A stretch of 64,000 nt of DNA from Candidatus Hepatoplasma crinochetorum (GCA_001179805.1 CWGI01000001.1:434001-498000); one strand, 5' to 3'. Counted from the first letter of the stretch, positions 1-12,107 are shown. The notes: generated by a model from the letters alone, not told the origin. Translations and numbers: made by a program.

Positions 1-537
1 AAATTAGATTTAATCAAAAACTTAGAAAATTTGATTAATATGAAAATTAAAAAAATTACTTATAAAAATGCTTTAAAAATTTTAAATGAAGCTAAAGATA
101 AAAATAATTTATTTAAAGATGATAAATTTATTTTTGGTAATGAATTATCTACTGAGCATGAAAAATATTTAGCAGAAAAATATGCTAATGGACCGATTTA
201 TGTTTATGATTATCCTGCAAAAAATAGTTCTTTTTATATGTACCGAAATAATGATAATGAAACAGCACGTGGATTTGATTTATTAGTCCCAAGAATTGGT
301 GAATTAATTGGGGGATCACAACGTGAAGATAATTATCAAAGATTAATTAAAATTATTAATGAAAAAAAATTAGAATTAAAAGAATTAACTTGATATTTAG
401 ATTTAAGAAAATATGGTTATGCTAAATCCTCTGGTTTTGGAATTGGTTTTGAACGACTAATTATGTTTATTACTGGAGTTGAAAATATAAGAGATGTATT
501 GCCTTTTCCAAGAACACCAGGAAAATTGGAGTTTTAA
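1..537 (+). CDS. asnS: Asparagine-tRNA ligase, C-terminal part (5' end outside window)
   Basis: Open from the first base, so only the last 178 residues are seen. Class II aminoacyl-tRNA synthetase that charges tRNA-Asn. The visible part carries the AsnS-type signatures GPIYVYDYP and [20 protein letters not shown], and the class II motif 3 region [15 protein letters not shown] followed by [14 protein letters not shown] close to the C-terminus, where AsnS proteins end. One Trp (in the stretch LTWYLDLR) is coded by TGA at 391-393. The stop TAA abuts the ATG of tsaD with no gap, so the two are probably co-transcribed and translationally coupled. AspS is excluded by the C-terminal motif spacing and the short tail. 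Confidence 0.95.
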
Positions 538-1527
538 ATGAAAAAATCAATAGATCATACTATTATGGCAATTGAAACATCTTGTGATGATACTTCTATT
601 GCTATTTTACGTAATGGAGTTGTGATTTCTCAAATTACTCATTCTCAAATTGAAAATCATAATAAATTTGGTGGTGTAATTCCTGAACTTGCAGCAAGAT
701 TACATTCAAAAAATATTTTTAAATTAATAAATTTATCAATTGAAGATTCAGCAATTAATTTAAAAAATCTCAATGCAATCGTTGTAACTGAAGGACCCGG
801 ATTAGTAAATACACTACAAGTGGGTTTTTTGGTCGCTAAAAGTCTTGCCTATGCTCTTAAAATTAAATGTTATAAAGTAAATCACTTAATTGGACATGCT
901 TTTTCTCCTTTTATAAATGAGTCAATTCAAAAAATTCCTCTTAAATCAATCGTTTTAATTGTTTCTGGTGGGCATACTATTTTAGCAATTAAAAAAAATT
1001 ATAATTTTATAATAATTGGAAAAACAAGAGATGATTCAATTGGAGAAGTTTATGATAAAGTCGCAAGAATGCTTGGTTTAAATTATCCGGGAGGGCCGAT
1101 AATTGATAAGATTGCTTATGAAAATAGTAATCGTAATTTTTTAAATGCACCGATTACAAATTTGGAAAAATTTGATTTTTCTTATTCTGGTTTAAAATCT
1201 TGGGTTTTAAACCATAAAAATGAAAATAAGGAAGAATTATTGAGTTCTTTTCAAAATGTTGCAATTGAACAATTAATTATTAAAATAAAAAAAGCAATGA
1301 AAGATTATGATTTAAAATATTTAATAATCGGAGGCGGAGTAAGTGCTAATCGATATTTAAGACAAAAAATAAGAGATATCAATGATATTTATTCTTTTAT
1401 TCCAAAAAAAATTTATTCTACCGATAACGCCGCAATGATTGGTAATGTTTATTTTAAAAGTAAGAGAAATATTAAAGAAGTAAAAATTTCAGATGATGTA
1501 AAACCCAATTTACTAATGGAGACTTAA
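538..1527 (+). CDS. tsaD: tRNA N6-threonylcarbamoyladenosine synthase subunit TsaD
   Basis: 329 residues, normal length. Transfers the threonylcarbamoyl group to A37 of ANN-decoding tRNAs together with TsaB and TsaE, neither of which is in the window. N-terminal ETSCDDTSIA phosphate loop of the ASKHA fold, the metal-binding HLIGHAFSP (H-x3-H), the VSGGHT loop, GGGVSANRYLR and the C-terminal STDNAAMI (metal Asp) are all present. The start directly follows the asnS stop. Its tryptophan is coded by TGG (in SGLKSWV), showing that UGG is used alongside UGA in this genome. Confidence 0.96.
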   Translation: MKKSIDHTIMAIETSCDDTSIAILRNGVVISQITHSQIENHNKFGGVIPELAARLHSKNIFKLINLSIEDSAINLKNLNAIVVTEGPGLVNTLQVGFLVAKSLAYALKIKCYKVNHLIGHAFSPFINESIQKIPLKSIVLIVSGGHTILAIKKNYNFIIIGKTRDDSIGEVYDKVARMLGLNYPGGPIIDKIAYENSNRNFLNAPITNLEKFDFSYSGLKSWVLNHKNENKEELLSSFQNVAIEQLIIKIKKAMKDYDLKYLIIGGGVSANRYLRQKIRDINDIYSFIPKKIYSTDNAAMIGNVYFKSKRNIKEVKISDDVKPNLLMET

Positions 1528-1529
1528 AA

Positions 1530-2378
1530 ATGAATGCAAAAATATTAGATGGTAATAAATTAGCAAAAGAATTATTAGATAATTTAAAACAAACAATTGA
1601 AAAAGAAAAATTAAATTTAAAATTAGTTGCTATTCAAATCGGGTCGATAGAAGAATCAAATATATATTTAAAATTAAAAGAAGCACAAGCTAAAAGAATT
1701 GGAATTAATTTTGAAATTAAAAAATATTCAAATGAAATAAATACTGATAAATTATTAGAAGAAATTAAAAAATTAAATTCTGATCAAAAAGTAGATGGAA
1801 TTATTGTTCAATTACCTTTGCCTAAAAAAATAGATTTAAATTTAATTTCGCAAGCGATTGTTCCTTGAAAAGATGTAGATGGATTTAATCCTTTTACTAA
1901 AGGACAATTAGATTTAAATAATTTAGAATTAGTTCCACCAACTGCTCTTGCTACTTTTTATATTCTTGATGCTTATAATATTTCATTTAAAAATAAATTA
2001 ATAACAGTAATTGGAAGAGGAGAGATCGCTGGAAGACCGATTACAAAAATGCTTTTAAATAAAGAAGCGATTATTATTTCAATTGGGCATAAAATTGATA
2101 ATTTAATAAATTACACAAAAAATGCAGATATTATTATATCTGCAACAGGTGAAAAAAATATTATTAATAGCAGTAAAATGATTAAAAAAGGAGCAGGATT
2201 AGTAAATATCGGTATTACTAAAGAAAAAGGTAAAGTTTTTGGTGATATAAATGAAGAAAAAGTAAATAAAAAAGCATCTTGAATTGTTTCTTCTGTCGGT
2301 GGGGTTGGGCCGCTTACAGTCGCTTTTTTACTTATTAATACTTATAAATGTTATATAATTAAAAAAAGTTCTAATTAG
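1530..2378 (+). CDS. folD: Bifunctional methylenetetrahydrofolate dehydrogenase/cyclohydrolase
   Basis: 282 residues with two TGA-Trp codons. Interconverts methylene-, methenyl- and 10-formyl-tetrahydrofolate, supplying one-carbon units for thymidylate synthesis (thyA lies at the far end of this window) and formyl-Met. Seen: Y-x3-K active-site pair in IYLKLKEAQ, GIIVQLPLP, the substrate motif KDVDGF, a nucleotide-binding loop VIGRGEIAGRP and the C-terminal SVGGVGPLT. In the loop a Gly replaces the usual Ser of GRS. GGAG at 1518-1521 is a suitable ribosome-binding site for the ATG at 1530, 2 nt after tsaD. Confidence 0.95.
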
Positions 2379-2386
2379 AAAATACT

Positions 2387-3412
2387 ATGAATAATAACAA
2401 AAATATAGCAGATCAGAAACCAATTAAGATGACTTATATAAAAATTAGTGATGGAAATGTAATTTATCCTGCAACTATTACAAAACGTATTTGTGCTAGA
2501 TTATTAGATTTTATTTTTGCATCGATTGTCCCTTTTATCCTGACATCGATTTATTATGCAAATTTTTCTAATAGTGAATTTATAGATTCATATAATACGC
2601 AAATAATGATTGAACTTTCAGTTTCCTTTGCTTCTTTTGCAATATTTTTTGTTCTAATTCCAATGCTTAATTTTAAAAATCTCGGTCAATCTTTAGGAAA
2701 GAAAATATTCAAAATTACTCCACTCTATTTTAAGGAAAAAAATAATTTTTGATCTTTTCTCTTAAGGGAGAGTTTTATAGGAATATTACTTATTCTTCCT
2801 ACTCTTATTTTTATAATTGTTGGTTTTAATCCAACAATTTCGACATCATTATATGCAAATCTTTATGATTCTAATCCAACGTTAAATAAAGTATTTTTAG
2901 ACCCTGCTTGAAAAAATCAAGGAGAAAGTGCTAGTGGACAGATTGATTTTCTTATTAATATTTGAGGAGAAGGATTTTATGTACAAAACATAGATCATCA
3001 ATATATTATTGAAGGTTGACAGGTTGGATTTGGAATTTTAGGGCTTGTAATTGGTTATTTATTTTTTGTTAGCATTATTGTTGTTTGAATTTCTGCTGGT
3101 ACAAACAATCAAAAAAGAGGATTACATGATAATTTAGCAAAAACAGCTATTGTTGATTTAAGAACAATCACAACTGAAAAAAATGCTCTAGATAACTACA
3201 ATAAATTATTAAATGTTTATAAAATTGATCCTGATCAAGAAGAAAAAATAAATCAAAATATCAATGAAGAATCATTTTCTTCATTAAATATTTTTGAAGA
3301 AGAAAAAAAAGAAGAAAAAGATTCTTCAAAAAATAACAAGAAAGAGCAAAATCAAGAAGATTCTGAAGATAAAAAAGTAGAGAAAAATGATAATAAAAAG
3401 GATATTCCTTAA
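2387..3412 (+). CDS. RDD family membrane protein
   Basis: 341 residues. The N-terminal part begins with an RDD-type entry (PATITKRICARLLDFIFA, with Arg and Asp near the first helix) followed by about four to five hydrophobic segments between residues 40 and 235; the segment KRGLHDNLAKTAIVD just after the last helix is the characteristic RDD end motif. The last 90 residues are a highly charged Glu/Lys/Asn-rich cytoplasmic tail. Several TGA-Trp codons occur. RDD proteins are membrane proteins of mostly unknown role, some linked to ion exchange; the substrate here is unknown. It sits 8 nt after folD and 10 nt before pcrA in the same transcription direction. Confidence 0.8.
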
Positions 3413-3422
3413 TTTTTAGAAT

Positions 3423-5525
3423 ATGGAATTAAATAAAAAACAACAAGAGGTTGTTTCTTATATTGATGGACCTTTGCGTGTCATTGCGGGACCGGGTTCG
3501 GGAAAAACAAGAACTATAATTGCAAAAATTGAATATTTAATAAAAGTAAAAAAAATCAATCCTAAAAAAATACTTGTTATAACTTTTACAAATAAAGCAG
3601 CAAATGAAATAATTGAAAGAATTAAAAATTTATTAGATATAGATAATTTTAATTCTGTCTATACATATCATTCTTTTTCATTTTATTTTTTAAGAGTAGA
3701 AGCCAATAATATAAATTTATCAAAAAATTATTTTATTTTAGATGGACAAGATCAAAAAGCTTTGATTAAAAAACATTTTAAAAATGAAGATTTTATTGAA
3801 AATAATTCAATTGATTTAAATGATCTTATTACAATTTTTCATAAATTAAGATTTGGAGAAGAAGATAAGATATCAAACGATAAGCAATTTATTCATAAAG
3901 TAGTAAAATTGTTCCAAAAATATCAAAATTATAAAAAAGAAATTTCTGCTCTTGATTTTGATGATTTAATAATTTTTTGTCGTGATATTTTATTTTCTAA
4001 TGAAAAAATAAGAGATAAATGAAAAAATAAATATGAATATATTTTTGTTGATGAATTTCAAGATATTGATCCTTATCAATATCAAATTTTAAAATCTCTT
4101 ACTGATAAAAATAGCAAAATAATGATCGTTGGTGATCCAGATCAAAATATTTATTCTTGAAGAGGAGCAAATATTAATTTAATCTTTGATTTTGAAAAGG
4201 ATTACCAAGATATTAAAACTATTATTTTAAATACAAATTATAGATCAACAAAATCTATTTTGCAGATAGCAAATAATTTAATTTCAAATAATAAGAAAAG
4301 AATTAGTTTTGATAATGTTCCTTTTAATAAAAAAGACTTTAAAATAAATCTTATTATAGCAAAAACAAGAGAAGATGAAGCACGTAGAGTAATCAATGAA
4401 ATAGTAAGATTAAATCGAGAAGAAAATATTTTATTAGAAGAGATTGCGATTATTTATCGATCAAATTATGTTTCAAAAGAATATGAAATTGAACTTATAA
4501 ATCGAGGAATAAATTATATAGTTGTCGGTGGATTTAGATTTTTTGAAAGAAAAGAAGTAAAAGAAACTTTAAATTTTTTACGTTTTCTTTTATTAAAAGA
4601 TAATTATTCTTTATCCTTGATAATAAATATTCCGGCTCGAGGAATAGGTGATAAAACTTTTGCAAAATTAGAAAAAGAAGCAATAGATCAAGGAAAAACA
4701 ATTTGAAAAGGATTGGAAGAAGAATCTATTTCTATTCCCAAAAAATTAAAAATATTTATAGAAGAAACTAAAAGAACAATAAAAGAAATAAATAATATTG
4801 AAGATATAAAAGACTTTTCTCGAATTATTAAAAAATATCTAAATAATCTTGATTTTTTTAGATATTATAAAAATTTTGCAGAGGAAAAAATTAAAAATAT
4901 TGAAGCTTTATTAGAATTAATAGGACAGCAATTTAAATCAAAATCTGAATTAATAAATGATCTCTATGAATTTTTAAAAAATTGTTCTTTATATTCATCA
5001 ACTGATACAAAAACAATTACCAATAATTTAACATTAATTACTGTTCATGCAGCAAAAGGATTAGAATTTAAGATTGTATTTTTTGTTGGTTTTAATGAAA
5101 ATATAATTCCATCGAATAAATCAATTATTGATAGTAAAGTAGAAGAAGAAAGAAGAATAGCTTATGTTGGAATTACAAGGGCAAAAAAATATCTCTATAT
5201 TTCTTATTTTAATGGGTATGATTTTTATAGAAATCCTTGGAAACCTTCTCGTTTTATTTATGAATTTAATTATCCTTTTAATTTAATTAATTCAAAAAAA
5301 GATGAACAAGAAAAATTTTTTAAAAGTGAACAAAATAATTTTATAAAAAAAGGTTATAGTCTTGATAAATCAAATTTAAAAGAAGGGGATATTGTTTATC
5401 ATCAAACCTTTGGCGAAGGAGTTGTCGTTAGATCGGATGATATATTTGCGACAATTGCTTTTAATAAGAAATTTGGAATAAAAGAAATTTTAATAGAACA
5501 TCAATTTTTATTAAAAAAGAATTAA
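3423..5525 (+). CDS. pcrA: UvrD/PcrA/Rep family ATP-dependent 3'-5' DNA helicase
   Basis: 700 residues, close to PcrA length. Superfamily 1A helicase for nucleotide-excision repair and removal of proteins from DNA. Motifs seen in order: Q-motif LNKKQQEVV, Walker A IAGPGSGKTRT, Ia TFTNKAANE, Walker B FVDEFQDID, motif III GDPDQNIYSWRGA, motif IV NYRST, motif V TVHAAKGLEF and motif VI RRIAYVGITRA. The C-terminus carries the Tudor-like PcrA tail GDIVYHQTFGEGVV. Three Trp residues are TGA (at 4019, 4157 and 4704) and one is TGG. UvrD/PcrA cannot be distinguished further, but the tail favours PcrA. Confidence 0.95.
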
Positions 5526-5546
5526 AAATATATAATTTAAGGAAAT

Positions 5547-7097
5547 ATGGTTGCTTGAATTCTTTTAACAATCTTAATTGTATCTATTATTTTTTTATTA
5601 ATATATTTATTTAAATTTTATTTTCTAAAAGAAAAGAAAGATCAAATTTTTCATATTGAAAAATTTAATGCATCTATTTTGATTGATTTAAATAGAATGG
5701 TTTTTATTACAACAGATGATAAAAATAATAAAAATTACTTTGATTTTGAAAAAATTTTTAAAAGATTAAAAATTTTAGATAAATCAAAGAATAATTCTTT
5801 TAATTCTTTTTTTAATTCTCTTTTGAATAAAGAGCAAAAAATGGATAATTCTTTGATTAAAAAAAATATTAAAAAATATTTAAATAATGAATATACTTTT
5901 TTTTCAAAATTATTGATTTCTGATTATGGATATTTTGGAGTTTTAAAGATTTCCAAATTTGATTCAGCAAAAAAACAAATTACTTTAATGGCTTATGGTT
6001 ATCGTACACAAAATAATTATTTTCAAGAATATATTTACAAAAAAAAAGTTTATAAGGAAGATAAATTTACAGATTATGAAATTTTTCAAAAATTTCAGCA
6101 AAAGATCAAAATGAGTAAATATAATTATAATATTTCGATTATCAAAGATTTAACATTAGCAAATTTAAATAATCTTTATAATAAATTTTTAATATGAGGA
6201 TTAAAAGCTTTTTTTAGTGAATATGAAGATGTTAAATTTTATATTGATAAAAGTAATAATCTTTATTTTTTAACAAAATCAAATAAAACAAAAAATGAAT
6301 TATTAATAAATAATTACTATATTGAAAAATTCAATCTTATTAAATTTCGATTTAATCAAGAAATGAAAATAAATTTTGATTTTTCAGGTTTTAAAATTGC
6401 AACTGCAAAAATAATTAATAATACAGAAGAGATGTTTGATATATCTTTCTGTCATATTCAAAAATATTTTGATGACATAAATGCAAATAAAAAGCACAAT
6501 TATCAAAATATAATAGAATATGCAAGTGAAATAATTAATTATTCCTATTCAAAAAAAGATGGTGTAAATATAGAAGTAAGAGATAATTATTTTTTAAATA
6601 AAAGTACAGTCTTTCTTTCAATTAATTTTTTAAATAAAAATGTTGAAGAAATAAATAATTATACTGTTTTTAAAAAATATGAAATGATAAATACTTTTTT
6701 TAAATCTATTTTATCTGTAGTAAAAGATAAGAAAATTAAAGATTATTTAATTTTAATCAATTTATCAACTTTTTCAAATCTAATTAATTATTTTGAAAAA
6801 AGAAAATTAAAAATTCATTCATATATTCTTGAAAATAGTTATAAATACCTATTCAAAAATGAATTAGAAATAAAAAAAATAAATTGAAATTTTTATCAAA
6901 TTTATCTTCTTCAAGATAATTTAATATTTGATTTAGATACAATTTTAGTTATTAATCCTAAAATTATTTTTATTACTCAAAATTATCTTTTTAATTTTGA
7001 AAATAATCAAATTGAATTTAAAAATTTAAGTGAAAAATATTTAAATCTTTTAGATATTAAAGAAAATTATAAGGAAATAGAAATAAAAAAAATATAA
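5547..7097 (+). CDS. Unknown membrane-anchored protein
   Basis: 516 residues starting with MVAW. One hydrophobic helix at about residues 3-24 and then a long soluble, Lys/Asn/Phe-rich region with no motif I recognise, so probably anchored by its N-terminus with the bulk in the cytoplasm. GGA at 5541-5543 precedes the ATG. It lies 21 nt after pcrA and 29 nt before the pstB-like gene. Mycoplasma genomes carry conserved hypothetical proteins of this length and plan, but I cannot name the family. Trp codons inside are TGA. No sign of truncation. Confidence 0.75.
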
Positions 7098-7126
7098 TTA
7101 TTTATAATTTTTTTGAAATCAAAATA

Positions 7127-8521
7127 ATGAAATCAACTCTTTATCAAAGTTTAAAAGAACTTTTAGATCAAAAAATAGAAAATTTAGATATTTTTACTAA
7201 TAATTTTTCAAAGCAAAAATCAGATTTTAATCCTAAAGAACAAAAAAAATTACATGCAAAAGAATGAGAAATATTTAAATTACAAAAAAAATTTCAAAAT
7301 TATCTGAATAAAATTGATAAAAGCATTCTAATATTACGAATTGATTTTATAAAAAATGAGGAAAAAATTTTATTTTTTAAAGATATTTTAAAAAATAAGA
7401 ATAATTTTCAAAAATATGAAAATAAAATAAAAATCTTAATTTCAGAAATTGAAAAAAATAAATTAAAAATAAAAATTCTAAAAAAAGAACAAAAACCTTA
7501 TTTTTCTTTTTATAAATTAAATGCTAAAAATAAACAAGAAATTAAAAAAATTAAACAAGAAATTAAAATTATTAAAAATAGTAATATTGAAAATTTAAAC
7601 TTAAAAATAGAAAAATTATATGCAAAAAATAATGAATTAGATATAAATTTAAAAATTAAGAATAGTGATTTAAATAAATTCATTAAATTGATTAAAAAAG
7701 CAGAAAATTCTTTAATTAATAAATCAAAAAATAAAATTAAAGATATGGCTTTTATTATTGAGAATTTAAGTGTTTATTATGGATCTAAAAAATCATTATT
7801 TAATATAAACATTGAAATTCCCAAAAATAAAATAATTGCAATAATAGGTCCGTCTGGTTGTGGAAAATCAACTTTTCTTCGAACTCTCAATCGAATAAAT
7901 GATGAAATTTCAAATTTTAGAAGTGAAGGAGAGATTTTGTTGAATGGAAAATATGATATTTATAAGTTGAAATCAATTATAAATAAATACGATAAAATTG
8001 AATTAACAGAATTAAGAACAAGAGTTGGAATGATTTTTCAAAAACCTAATCCATTTCCGATTTCAATTTATAAAAATGTTTCATATGGTCCAAAAATAAA
8101 TGGAATAAAAAATAAATCTCTATTAAATCAAATTGTTCGCGATTCACTTCAAAAATCAGCTCTTTGAGATGAAGTAAAAGATAATTTAAAAGAAAATGGT
8201 ACTTCTCTTTCGGGAGGACAACAACAAAGATTATGTATTGCAAGATCTATTGCAAATAGTCCTGAAATTTTATTAATGGATGAACCTACTTCGGCCTTAG
8301 ATCCAATTGCTGCTGCTAAAATTGAAAAATTACTATTAGATTTAAAAAAAGATTATACAATCATAATGGTTACACACTCAATGCAACAAGCGATTAGAAT
8401 TTCTGATTATACTGCATTTTTTTATCAAGGAAAATTAGTAGAATATGATACAACAGAAAAATTATTTAAAAACCCAATCCAAAAAAGAACAAGAGATTAT
8501 GTAATGGGTAAATTTGGTTAA
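7127..8521 (+). CDS. pstB: PstB-type phosphate ABC transporter ATPase with long N-terminal coiled-coil extension
   Basis: 464 residues by the longest continuous frame. Residues about 207-464 are a standard PstB: Walker [34 protein letters not shown] signature [16 protein letters not shown], Walker [13 protein letters not shown] and H-loop VTHSMQQA. The roughly 206 residues before it are a Lys/Glu/Ile-rich, probably coiled-coil region with no stop codon in frame (one TGA-Trp). A normal-length PstB could start at the ATG at 7745, but no clear ribosome-binding site precedes it. No pstS, pstC or pstA is next to it. The stop is 1 nt before proS. Confidence 0.88.
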
Positions 8522-8522
8522 A

Positions 8523-9962
<1,440 letters not shown>

Positions 9963-10009
9963 TTCATTAATTATTAAGAATATAAAATTAAATTAAATAA
10001 TTTATCAAT

Positions 10010-11146
10010 GTGTTAAATTATTTAGAAACAAACTATATATTTAATTTAATTTATCACCAAAAAGGTGATGTGGTTTTAAAATTAGATGATAAAAATTCTG
10101 AAAAATGAGCTTTAAACTTTTGAAATTTTTCAATAACAAATCATAATTTAAATTCTAATCAATTAATTTATTATAATAATCCAATTTATAAAAAATATGC
10201 TTTTAGTTATAAAATTGATAAAGTTATAATTGATGATTATAATCACTATCCTAAAATTTACTTAAATGCAAAATATAATTATAAAGAATATATATTTGAT
10301 TCAAGAACAAAAACTTTTTATTATAATGATTTTTTGCCAACAGATTTAATAATCAATGTAAATATAAATGGTAAATATCAAGAAACATTTGTTATTGATA
10401 AAATTAGTAAATTTAAAGAAAGCGAAACAATAATTTTAGAACCAGAAATTGATTGTTATGAAAACGATATTTCAATTAATATTGAGTGTAATTCTAGTTA
10501 TGGATATTTTTATAATAAATCAATATATTTACCAACAAAAATAAAGACAGATTATGATTTAAAATTTACTTCTAATTATTTATTAAATTTATTCATTCCA
10601 ATTTATTATCAAGAAAATGAAATCTATTATGATAAATTTTACTTTTTAAAGTTATTTAGAAATAAATTTTATTATCCAAAAAATATAAAAGCTCTTATTT
10701 TACTTTTATATGATGATCCAGATAATTGAGAAATTTCATTTGCGGATAAAGAATTATCAGGAAATATTTATCTTCCAGGAATTGCTGATAATTCTCATCA
10801 ATTTGAAATAAATTTTTATTCATATAAAAATATTTTTCTTTTTTATGTTGATGATATTTATTATTATGATTATAAAAATAAAGAAAGCATAAATGGAATA
10901 AATCAAGATTTTAATTCTGTAAATGGAATATCATTACCTTGGGATTATTCAAATAATGAAGGATATATTAATTTTAATTTATCATTGCTTTTATTTCAAG
11001 ATGCAAAAATAAATCTTAATTTTTATCTTCCGATTGAAATTAAAAATAGTTTAAGAGGGGAACAAAATTCAAAATTAAAATTAATTGAAGTTTTTGATTA
11101 TTCTGATTTTAATGATCCAAATATAATTTGAGAAAAATATGCATAA
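10010..11146 (+). CDS. Unknown Asn/Tyr/Asp-rich protein
   Basis: 378 residues, recognised only as a long open frame with mycoplasma-like composition. The only usable in-frame start after the stop at 9998 is GTG at 10010 (GTG TTA AAT TAT). No signal peptide or clear membrane helix is seen; the repeated alternation of short hydrophobic and N/D/Y-rich stretches suggests a beta-rich fold. Its last 8 nt overlap the start of the next small membrane-anchored gene, so the two are coupled and may act together. No family assigned. Trp at TGA codons. Confidence 0.65.
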
Positions 11147-11498
11147 AAAGAGATTAATTAGGAAAATAATTATAAATTTAATTATAGTGTCTTTTTTTAT
11201 CGCTTCTTGAAGTTATTTTTTCTTGATAATCAATAAAGATCAAAATAATAATCTTAACAATGATAAACCAATTATTAATATTAATAATCTAAATGATGCA
11301 ATTATTAAAGAAGATCCTTTTGTTGATTATGATTATTTTCAGTATCTATGAATCAATGATTTTGAAAATAATGATTTAAAATTTGAACCGATAATTTACT
11401 TTGGTTATAACGAACAAAATATTTATGTAAAGATTTTAGATGACCAAAAAATTGTTTTTGAATACAAATATTTTTTAGTAAATAATCAGATATTTTAA
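11139..11498 (+). CDS. Unknown small membrane-anchored protein
   Basis: 119 residues. Basic start MHKKRLIRK, then one hydrophobic helix at about residues 10-29, then about 90 residues rich in Asn, Asp and Tyr, so most likely a signal-anchored protein exposed outside the cell. There is no lipobox Cys. Start overlaps the end of the preceding gene in an ATGCATAA arrangement (11139-11146). Its 3' end lies just before the acpP promoter. No homology recognised. Confidence 0.6.
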
Positions 11499-11500
11499 TG

Positions 11501-11506
11501 TATAAT
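11501..11506 (+). promoter_or_regulatory. Promoter -10 box of acpP
   Basis: TATAAT preceded directly by TG, 10 nt before the acpP ATG. A start point about 7 nt downstream would leave almost no leader, and no ribosome-binding site is seen between, so acpP mRNA is probably leaderless. The -35 region is weak. Confidence 0.65.
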
Positions 11507-11516
11507 TCATTTTGTA

Positions 11517-11741
11517 ATGGAAATTTTTACTGAATTAAAAAAAATTGCTAAAAAAGAAACCGGAAAAGACATTTCAAAAGATGATACTTTCCGTGATTTA
11601 GGAATTGATTCTATTGATCTTTTGGATTTTGTTATGAAAGTTGAAAATCATTTTAATATTAAAATTGAAGATTCAGAATTGTTAAAAATCAATTCCATAA
11701 GTGATGTTATTTCAATTTTAGAAAAAAAAGTTAAGAAATAA
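11517..11741 (+). CDS. acpP: Acyl carrier protein
   Basis: 74 residues, standard ACP size, acidic. Carries acyl chains as thioesters on 4'-phosphopantetheine; the attachment serine is Ser32 in LGIDSIDLLD. Mollicutes usually lack fatty-acid synthesis and use ACP with PlsX/PlsY for phospholipid assembly from host fatty acids, which matches the two DegV/FakB-like genes just downstream on the other strand and gpsA and pgsA later in the window. Three tRNA genes follow in the same direction, possibly in one transcript. Confidence 0.95.
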   Translation: MEIFTELKKIAKKETGKDISKDDTFRDLGIDSIDLLDFVMKVENHFNIKIEDSELLKINSISDVISILEKKVKK

Positions 11742-11753
11742 TTTTTTTAATTT

Positions 11754-11830
11754 AGGGGTGTAGCTCAACTAGGTAGAGCAGCTGACTTCAGATCAGACGG
11801 TTGTGGGTTCGATTCCTGTCACCCCTGCCA
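11754..11830 (+). tRNA. tRNA-Trp (anticodon UCA), decodes UGA
   Basis: 77 nt cloverleaf including encoded CCA. Acceptor AGGGGTG pairs with CACCCCT, D arm GCTC/GAGC, anticodon loop CTTCAGA gives anticodon UCA after the invariant U33, discriminator G. The T stem contains several G-U pairs, and the top anticodon-stem pair is a G-A mismatch. It starts 12 nt after acpP. This tRNA is the direct molecular basis for reading UGA as Trp. Confidence 0.93.
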
Positions 11831-11868
11831 CTTAAAAACAAAAAGAAAATGATCTTTTGTTTTAACTA

Positions 11869-11945
11869 AGAGGTGTAGCTCAATTAGGTAGAGCATCTGA
11901 CTCCAGATCAGATTGTTGAGGGTTCGATTCCTTCCACCTCTGCCA
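11869..11945 (+). tRNA. tRNA-Trp (anticodon CCA), decodes UGG
   Basis: 77 nt with encoded CCA. Acceptor AGAGGTG/CACCTCT, D arm GCTC/GAGC, perfect anticodon stem TCTGA/TCAGA, loop CTCCAGA giving anticodon CCA, discriminator G, T arm GAGGG/CCTTC. Very similar to the UCA gene 38 nt upstream, so the pair arose by duplication. Retained because UGG codons still occur (tsaD, proS, pcrA). Confidence 0.95.
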
Positions 11946-12013
11946 AAATATATCTTGAAAAAAATTTAATCATTTTATTTAAGACCTAAAAAATAAAATT
12001 ATTTATAGTATAT

Positions 12014-12092
12014 AGGGGTGTAGCTCAATTCGGGAGAGCAATTGGCATTTTAAGAATGCTGGTGGTTGCGGGTTCAACTCCTGTCACTCCTA
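12014..12092 (+). tRNA. tRNA-like gene with enlarged anticodon arm (possible UAA anticodon)
   Basis: Acceptor AGGGGTG/CACTCCT (one G-U), D arm GCTC/GAGC and T arm GCGGG-TTCAACT-CCTGT are clearly tRNA-like and close to the tRNA-Trp(UCA) gene 184 nt upstream. The anticodon arm is abnormal: instead of 5 bp plus 7 nt it can form a stem of about 9 pairs (12041-12049 with 12055-12063) with a 5-nt loop, or a 5-bp GGCAT/ATGCT stem with loop TTTAAGA (anticodon UAA, Leu) flanked by extra unpaired bases. The long variable arm expected of tRNA-Leu is missing. The 3' CCA is CTA (12093-12095) in the DNA. Either a diverged duplicate or a functional unusual tRNA. Confidence 0.55.
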
Positions 12093-12107
12093 CTAGTTTA
12101 TTGAGGA

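Noticed and set aside
10008-10016. ATG at 10008 as start of the unknown 10010 gene
   Set aside because: It is out of frame and reaches TAA after two codons; GTG at 10010 is in frame.
12041-12063. Reading the third tRNA-like gene as tRNA-Lys(UUU)
   Set aside because: Plac­ing UUU at positions 34-36 breaks the anticodon stem and leaves no U33; the UAA loop fits better.
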